The translations under genes were made by a program, and so were the position numbers. The notes beneath the pieces are model-generated. The model was given only the letters and a program-made list of their open reading frames with translations. It was not told where the DNA came from and ran no database searches. Positions 59,034 to 64,000 of a stretch of 64,000 nt of DNA are shown piece by piece (the first letter of the stretch is position 1; the number at the start of each line of letters is the position of its first letter). Source of the stretch: Dermanyssus gallinae (Eukaryota; Arthropoda; Arachnida; Mesostigmata; Dermanyssidae); NCBI GenBank assembly GCA_003439945.1, contig QVRM01005378.1, positions 1,079,501 to 1,143,500 of the forward strand, written 5' to 3'.

Positions 59034-61639
59034 TCATCGTCGTATTTGTATCGATTGACTGACTGGCTGTTTGTAGCCGGTTGCTTGGCCGGTTGCTTGG
59101 GTGTGATATGCATCAACAACTATCTATATATTCCTACACCACTAGCTTTTCGGAGAGAAACCATGCTGCTGACAATGACTTGGACCGGCCCGACGATCAA
59201 CAACAACATTGCGGTTCTGTAGGTCATCATGTCTGTCTCTGTCTCATACTATATATGAGATGGTTGCTGCTCAACGACGAGATGATATTGGCGGTCAGTC
59301 GCTAGTTCCAGTTCACAACCGTTGCCGGTTCCGCCGGTTAGCAGGGAGTAGTACTGTTTTCGCTGCCGTTCTGCCAATTCGAAAACAGCAGCAGCAGCAG
59401 CAGCTATGAGGTTCGTCGCTGCACATTGGATGCAATCTAGGTCTGCAGCGGCTAGCATCGATAGACATCGCCTTGACTAGAATTTAGAAACATTTGTTTT
59501 TCATTGAGGTTGTTTTTTTGGGAGGTATGATGACTGTTTGTGCAACTGCAAGCTATCAACTTACCCGGCGTATTTTTTTCGAAATCGATCGTAGGTCTGT
59601 TTCGGCGGCTTAAGCACAAACATTGTTGTCTTTCACGCAGACAGCAATGATTACAACGGCAAGAGTGTGGTCGAGATGAGGGAAAGGGCCGGCTTGAGTC
59701 AGTGGAATACAACGCAGACAGACCTCAGCTGGCTGGCAAAACACAACAACAAACCTATGGAACGTCGGCCGAAGAGTCAGTCGGATCACTGTCAGTAATG
59801 TGAGTGCACGGCTTGGTGCTGAAGCAAGTTTCGAGGGGATCAAATAATTAAAAGAAAAGAAAGACAAGAAGTAAACACAGAGAGGGAGATAGAAGAGTTG
59901 CAACGAACCGCCCCCTCTCTCTAATGAGGGTCCCGACGCAGCCGGATTAGTCAAATATGAAGTATTGTACGTAATCTGTTGCTTTCGACAAGAACAACAA
60001 CTTGCTATGCAGTGGTAATTATGGTTACCGACAAGCCGGGCGTTCGAGGACAGAAACAATGCGTAGCATCGATAGAGGAAGGCGTGCTGTAATGTTCATG
60101 AGATGATGAAGTGTGTGCTTCATTCGAGGTGAATGCAACACCTCGAATGTTGTTCACGTTACACCGAGGACAGCATCTGCGGCAGACGCCATGACTTCAA
60201 CGACATGTTCGCCATCATACCATCAATCATCGCCAGATGAGAACTCTTTACTTCAGTTCACTTTAGTTCAGTTCAGTCTCCGGGTTCATTTGATTTGTTG
60301 GCTGGTGCTCGACGGCCGATAGTGGTTCACTGTGCGATTGACAAAATATAATATCTATGAATACTATAATAAGAATGCTATTGCGCATTTGCTATTCGCA
60401 GCCGATCACCAGGTGAGCGAGGAGAGACATACAAACTATCTCGATAGCTTGATACAACGCAGATGTTAATTCATTCGTGTCTACTGCAGTCATGCCGAAT
60501 AGAGAACAGCGCGACTACACCGCACACTGTAAATGAATTATCTTATAGAGTGAACAAAAAAAAATAGCAATTCGTGATACGGTAAGTCAAGGTGTTGCTG
60601 GCTAGTATTAAGCTACTCACCGTGTTGCGATGCTAATAATATTCGATTCGAAGACTCTGGTTGTATGCCAACGACAACATACTTGTCCTCTGATTCTAGC
60701 ATATACACGCCTTACGTACCAATGCGCACAAGGCATCCGAAGGGAGACCCGACTCTTCTTTACGCGCCACCTATGTTAGGCGCGAGCAATTTCTTTCGAT
60801 GTTCATGCTACTCTCAGTATGTGCACCTTAAACACGGAGCGACGTAAAATTGAATCTCCATGTATAACATTCGTAGCGTTTACATAGGAAGTTCTAGACT
60901 GCCTGTCGATAGGCTGACGACTGGAACAATGAACATCGTCGATTTCGGCGCAGTGCAGATTTGGGCGTATTTTGATTCCTACGCGAGTCCCGTCGTGTGC
61001 CGTATGCGAAGGATCGAAGTGATATAAAATACGCTTCTCATGGATGACTTGAGTGACGAGCAACGAGTAGCAATTAAGTTTCGTTTTACCATAAAACAGT
61101 TTTGGCGGCAAAAGAAACAGTGTCGCTCCGTCTTCGCCTAACGCGGCAGCTGCAGACTACTTTCTGCTCTCAAAACGAATGTCAAGTCGAAACTAAAGGC
61201 TCGTGTCTTTAACGTGCTTTCAGAAATTTGGCAGACCGTGCTGCGCGTTTTTAAATAGGAACTCACACAAAACTATGCAAAGCAGACAATTGTGTACGAC
61301 AACAAACAAAGTAGCTTTGAATGTGTCAGTCCAAAAACTTAGTAGTCATACACGCTATGATTGAATGTAAATGCCAACGATTTGAAACATGGCGGGATAA
61401 GACAATTGGATATCAGCAGTATGACTGAACTGGGGCGAAGAGGAGGGTGTTATGTGATCCTTAAGATGCACTGGTTTTCACGTGGTTTTTAATATGCACT
61501 GAACTCTGTTTTGTGACCACCTTACAGGCAGTATGTGAATGGCACAACGACTAGACGGCCGCTTGTGGCGCCGGGAAAAGACGGGAAAGCTGACTGAAGT
61601 CTGACTAGTTCACGACGTGACGTGAACTCTCGCCGCATC

Positions 61640-61642
<3 letters not shown>

Positions 61643-61688
<46 letters not shown>

Positions 61689-61690
61689 TA
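61643..61690. repeat. (TA)n array just upstream of GT92 gene
   Basis: TA dinucleotides ending about 40 bp before the start codon, so probably within the promoter or 5' UTR of that gene. Length changes here could affect its expression, but this is conjecture. Confidence 0.95.
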
Positions 61691-61730
61691 TGCCTCGCCG
61701 CCAGCTCTTTGCTGTGTGTTGGAGCTCAAG

Positions 61731-62714
61731 ATGCGAAAGTACACTCAGCTTGGGTTGGTCATCATCTGTGTGCTGTCGATCGGAGGACTGCTCGTCATGG
61801 AGCGGCGCTACTCAAAGATGAAGGTGTTCCTCGAAGTGGCCGACATCTTTCAGACGTCCGAGTCGCGAGCGAAGTGCAATCAGCAGCTTGAAAAGTTACG
61901 CGCCACCCTCGAACAAGCATACCTGCCGGAGACAACACATGCCGTCGTCGGGCCCAGCTGGAGGCAGATCGGCGCGCCGCCGGCGACCACCTTTGCCTAC
62001 TCGGCGCTGTACCGCGCCGCCGAAGCCAAGGTTGTCGTACTGATGGTGTCGTCGGTCAAGCCGGAATCGTGTCGTCTGCGTTTTCGCGCTCACGGCGGAC
62101 CTTCGGCGACGAATGAGAACCACCATGAAATCGCGGCAACCGTTAGCGTCCTCGCAACGCTCGACGGCCTCTCGGCAATGGCCGTCAACTGCCCGATGAT
62201 GATGACGACGACGACGAAAGCATCGACGAACTCCTCGTCGTCGGCGAACGCCACACTCAGCAGCCCGGTTGCCGTCGACTTGTTGGGCGTCTCGCTGCCG
62301 GTCAGCGATGTGACGGAGTCGCCGTCAGCCGAAGGCCGCGTCGCCATTTGTGTCCGGCCCTTGGACACGACGGTCGGCGAGGTGCAGGTGGCCGAATTCG
62401 TCACGTACTACAGCCACATCGGCGTGGCCGACTTCCTCGTCTACGACGAAAGCCTACCCGGCGACCTGAAGACGTTCGTCAAGCGGACGCCATTCATCGA
62501 GCCAACGGTCAGCGCCCACCAGGTCGACTGGAACGTTCCGACGTCGCTGAACGCGACGCTCACCGAGGCCATTTTCAAGGCCGACTGCCTGCTGAGGTCG
62601 GGCGCCACGTCGAGGTACGTGGCGATGCTGTCACTCAACGAGTACCTCGTGCTCCGCAGAGAGCCGGCGAATGTGACCGCGTTTCTCGCTACCGTCCTTC
62701 ACAACGCCGGAGAG
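61731..62714 (+). CDS. GT92 (DUF23)-family protein, exon 1 of 2
   Basis: GT92 proteins are Golgi type II membrane glycosyltransferases; characterised animal members add galactose to N-glycan core fucose. The 328 residues start at ATG 61731 (A at -3): a short cytoplasmic tail, a signal-anchor helix at about 7-22 (LGLVIICVLSIGGLLVM), a stem with Thr/Ser/Asn-rich insert (about 155-180), then family motifs GRVAICVRPLD (202-212), EFVTYYSHIGVADFLVYDES (222-241), DWNVP (266-270), and RYVAMLSLNEYLVLRR (295-310). The last is where related enzymes have an acidic D-x-D/E metal-binding motif; here it reads SLNE, so catalytic activity is doubtful. The exon ends at donor GAG|GTAGGC in phase 0 and joins 63112-63552 for 474 residues in all. 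An enzyme, an altered enzyme or a pseudo-enzyme are all possible. Confidence 0.85.
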
Positions 62715-63111
62715 GTAGGCAGGCGTCATCAGTTGGTCGTGTAATGATGATGATCAATTTCCAATTCGGATGTTTACTTTCTGTTTTTTGTTTTCTTCTC
62801 AACGTACGCGAGCTACCTTATCAACGTACGCGAGCTTTTAGCCACCATTCTAGTTAATCGTTTACCTTGCGCCTAGAAACATTGATTCATTTGCTAACAG
62901 TAGCGGTTGGTAAACGGTTGCGAACACACACAGCCCAAAAAGCCGACGGTTTCATAGACATCATCAGAATAGATAACCTGTCGCGAGACTTGGAACAAGA
63001 GCAGAAAAATGTGGCCAGCGTTTTCATCGTAATTATTATTACTCTTGTTGTTGTTGTTGTCGTCATCGTGGCCGACGTGGACGGTCGGTGACAACCAACG
63101 TCTCATTGCAG
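62715..63111 (+). other. Intron of GT92-family gene
   Basis: A 397-bp phase-0 intron, from GTAGGC to TCTCATTGCAG. It contains a 16-bp direct repeat TCAACGTACGCGAGCT at 62799-62814 and 62821-62836 and a GTT run near 63048-63060. Confidence 0.85.
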
Positions 63112-63552
63112 GTGCTGGCTGTGCATGAGCGACTCTTCTGCGAGGAGTTCGCTGACGACGTCATCGCGTCGGCACTCAACTACCCGTTCGTCACGCTACG
63201 CAAGACACGATTCAGCCGTAACGACAAGCAGCACCGTTTAGTGTTCGCACAAGCTGGAAGCCTGGCGCCGCTGGCCAAGCTGCTTCCGGGGGGACTAGCG
63301 CCGGAATCAGGCCGGGCTTACGTGAGCGAGGGAAGTGCCCACCTGAACGTCTACACGTCCTGTCGCCGACTTCACTTCTGGCTGCGCAAAAACAACTTGC
63401 TTCAGCAGCAGCATCAGCAGCAGCAGCAACAGAACGCATTTCAGTCGTCGGTCGATACCTACCTAACAAAGTTGCACGAGCTCTTCTTTAGCTCAAGGCT
63501 GTACAAGCACACGCTGCATCAAAAATCGCCGACGTACTACTTGATCGCTTGA
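63112..63552 (+). CDS. GT92 (DUF23)-family protein, exon 2 of 2
   Basis: It continues exon 1 in frame from VLAVHERLFCEEFAD to TGA 63550-63552, adding 146 residues. It carries the C-terminal part of the family with conserved-looking Cys (CEEF, TSCRR), FRKTRFS-like TLRKTRFSRNDKQHR, AYVSEGSAHLNVYTSC and a QQQHQQQQQQN insert that is probably species-specific. It is preceded by a good polypyrimidine/CAG acceptor. An AATAAA at 63858-63863 is a likely polyadenylation signal. Confidence 0.83.
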   Translation: MLAVHERLFCEEFADDVIASALNYPFVTLRKTRFSRNDKQHRLVFAQAGSLAPLAKLLPGGLAPESGRAYVSEGSAHLNVYTSCRRLHFWLRKNNLLQQQHQQQQQQNAFQSSVDTYLTKLHELFFSSRLYKHTLHQKSPTYYLIA

Positions 63553-63857
63553 AACGAGTGTCTTTTTGTTTTGCCAGTTGCCAAGCAAGCACAATATGTA
63601 CAACACACTTGCTGCTGTCAGTCGGGCTAGCGATCATGTGCTAATCAGGGAAAACTGGAGAAAAGAAAGCGAGTAGAGTACACTAAAAGTGAGTAGGGGG
63701 GGGGAGATCTCACAGGACTGCAAACACATATGTAACGTTTTCTAGGCGCATACGAACGCGATATGTATATATATGGATAGGTAGGTATGCATGTATATAC
63801 ATACATATGTATAAATGCGCAATGTACATACATAAAACTGCATAGTAGTAACTAAGT

Positions 63858-63863
63858 AATAAA
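63858..63863 (+). promoter_or_regulatory. Candidate polyadenylation signal
   Basis: AATAAA 306 nt past the stop of the GT92-family gene. A second AATAAA-like run follows near 63885. Confidence 0.5.
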
Positions 63864-63937
63864 CAATTTAGTTTGTGATAAAAAAATAAACGGGGATGCG
63901 ACATGTAATATGTTTAGTGTAGTACTAAAGTGCAGTA

Positions 63938-63938
<1 letters not shown>

Positions 63939-63964
<26 letters not shown>
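63939..63964. repeat. Short (TA)n microsatellite
   Basis: About 26 bp of TA at the window's right edge. Confidence 0.95.
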
Positions 63965-63971
<7 letters not shown>

Positions 63972-64000
63972 GGTACAATCTGGCGGGGACATGGCACGTC

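Larger units (their letters stand above)
58172..61730. other. 3.5-kb interval without recognised gene
   Basis: Contains ACT triplets (58312-58380), a GTC run (58576-58612), CAG runs (58692-58722, 59388-59403) and (TA)n arrays at 58992-59031 and 61643-61690. The minus-strand frame 60803-61111 is open but of uncertain origin. The last part should hold the promoter of the GT92-family gene. Confidence 0.5.
63553..64000. other. 3' UTR and flank of GT92 gene
   Basis: No further gene to the window end. It has a poly(G) run near 63696-63706, the AATAAA at 63858, and a (TA)n array at 63939-63964. Confidence 0.6.

Overview
The window looks like nuclear DNA of an arthropod, most likely a chelicerate and perhaps a mesostigmatid mite. 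The grounds are indirect: few introns in conserved genes, very many (TA)n and CAA/GTT microsatellites, mariner/Tc1 and LINE relics, a CYP3-clan-type P450 and a metazoan CBL. No tRNA, rRNA or CRISPR is visible. The species is inference only.

Four conserved protein-coding genes can be supported. (1) A CBL-type E3 ubiquitin ligase, minus strand, 16280-19555, in one exon, with the TKB module, RING finger, long low-complexity tail and UBA domain. (2) Methylmalonyl-CoA epimerase (MCEE), minus strand, three exons (50133-49960, 45302-45094, 41612-41498). The exons join at consensus splice sites into a 165-residue mitochondrial enzyme. (3) A full-length microsomal cytochrome P450, plus strand, 48042-49544, lying wholly inside MCEE intron 1 on the opposite strand. 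(4) A two-exon type II membrane protein of the GT92/DUF23 glycosyltransferase family, plus strand, 61731-62714 and 63112-63552. It lacks the usual acidic residues of its predicted catalytic motif.

The rest is mostly mobile-element debris and simple repeats. From left to right: a mariner relic (2.9-3.5 kb) next to a Tc1 relic (3.7-4.0 kb); LINE reverse-transcriptase relics at 21.9-22.5, 24.1-24.5, 36.2-36.5, 37.6-39.1 and 39.4-40.0 kb; a younger 5'-truncated LINE (42901-44793, minus) in MCEE intron 2 with an exact 14-bp target-site duplication and an uninterrupted RT frame; and a mariner with an intact DD34D core but a broken N-terminus (about 55.7-57.1 kb). A tRNA-derived SINE family has four copies (22.9, 36.5, 51.5 and 57.8 kb), two of them with target-site duplications. 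A second tRNA-like SINE sits between (TA)n arrays at 52.5 kb. A 107-bp block is repeated at 33935 and 34606, each time directly beside a (TA)n array; the second copy opens a roughly 545-bp GC-rich unit with (TA)n on both sides.

Region by region: 0-4 kb transposon relics; 4-16 kb no recognisable gene; 16-20 kb CBL; 20-33 kb LINE fragments plus a 7-kb belt of triplet repeats; 33-40 kb repeats, LINEs and a SINE; 41-50 kb the MCEE locus with its nested P450 and LINE; 50-61 kb SINEs, mariner and (TA)n; 61.7-63.6 kb the GT92 gene. The genes do not form one pathway: signalling ubiquitination, mitochondrial propionate metabolism, oxidative metabolism and Golgi-type glycosylation.
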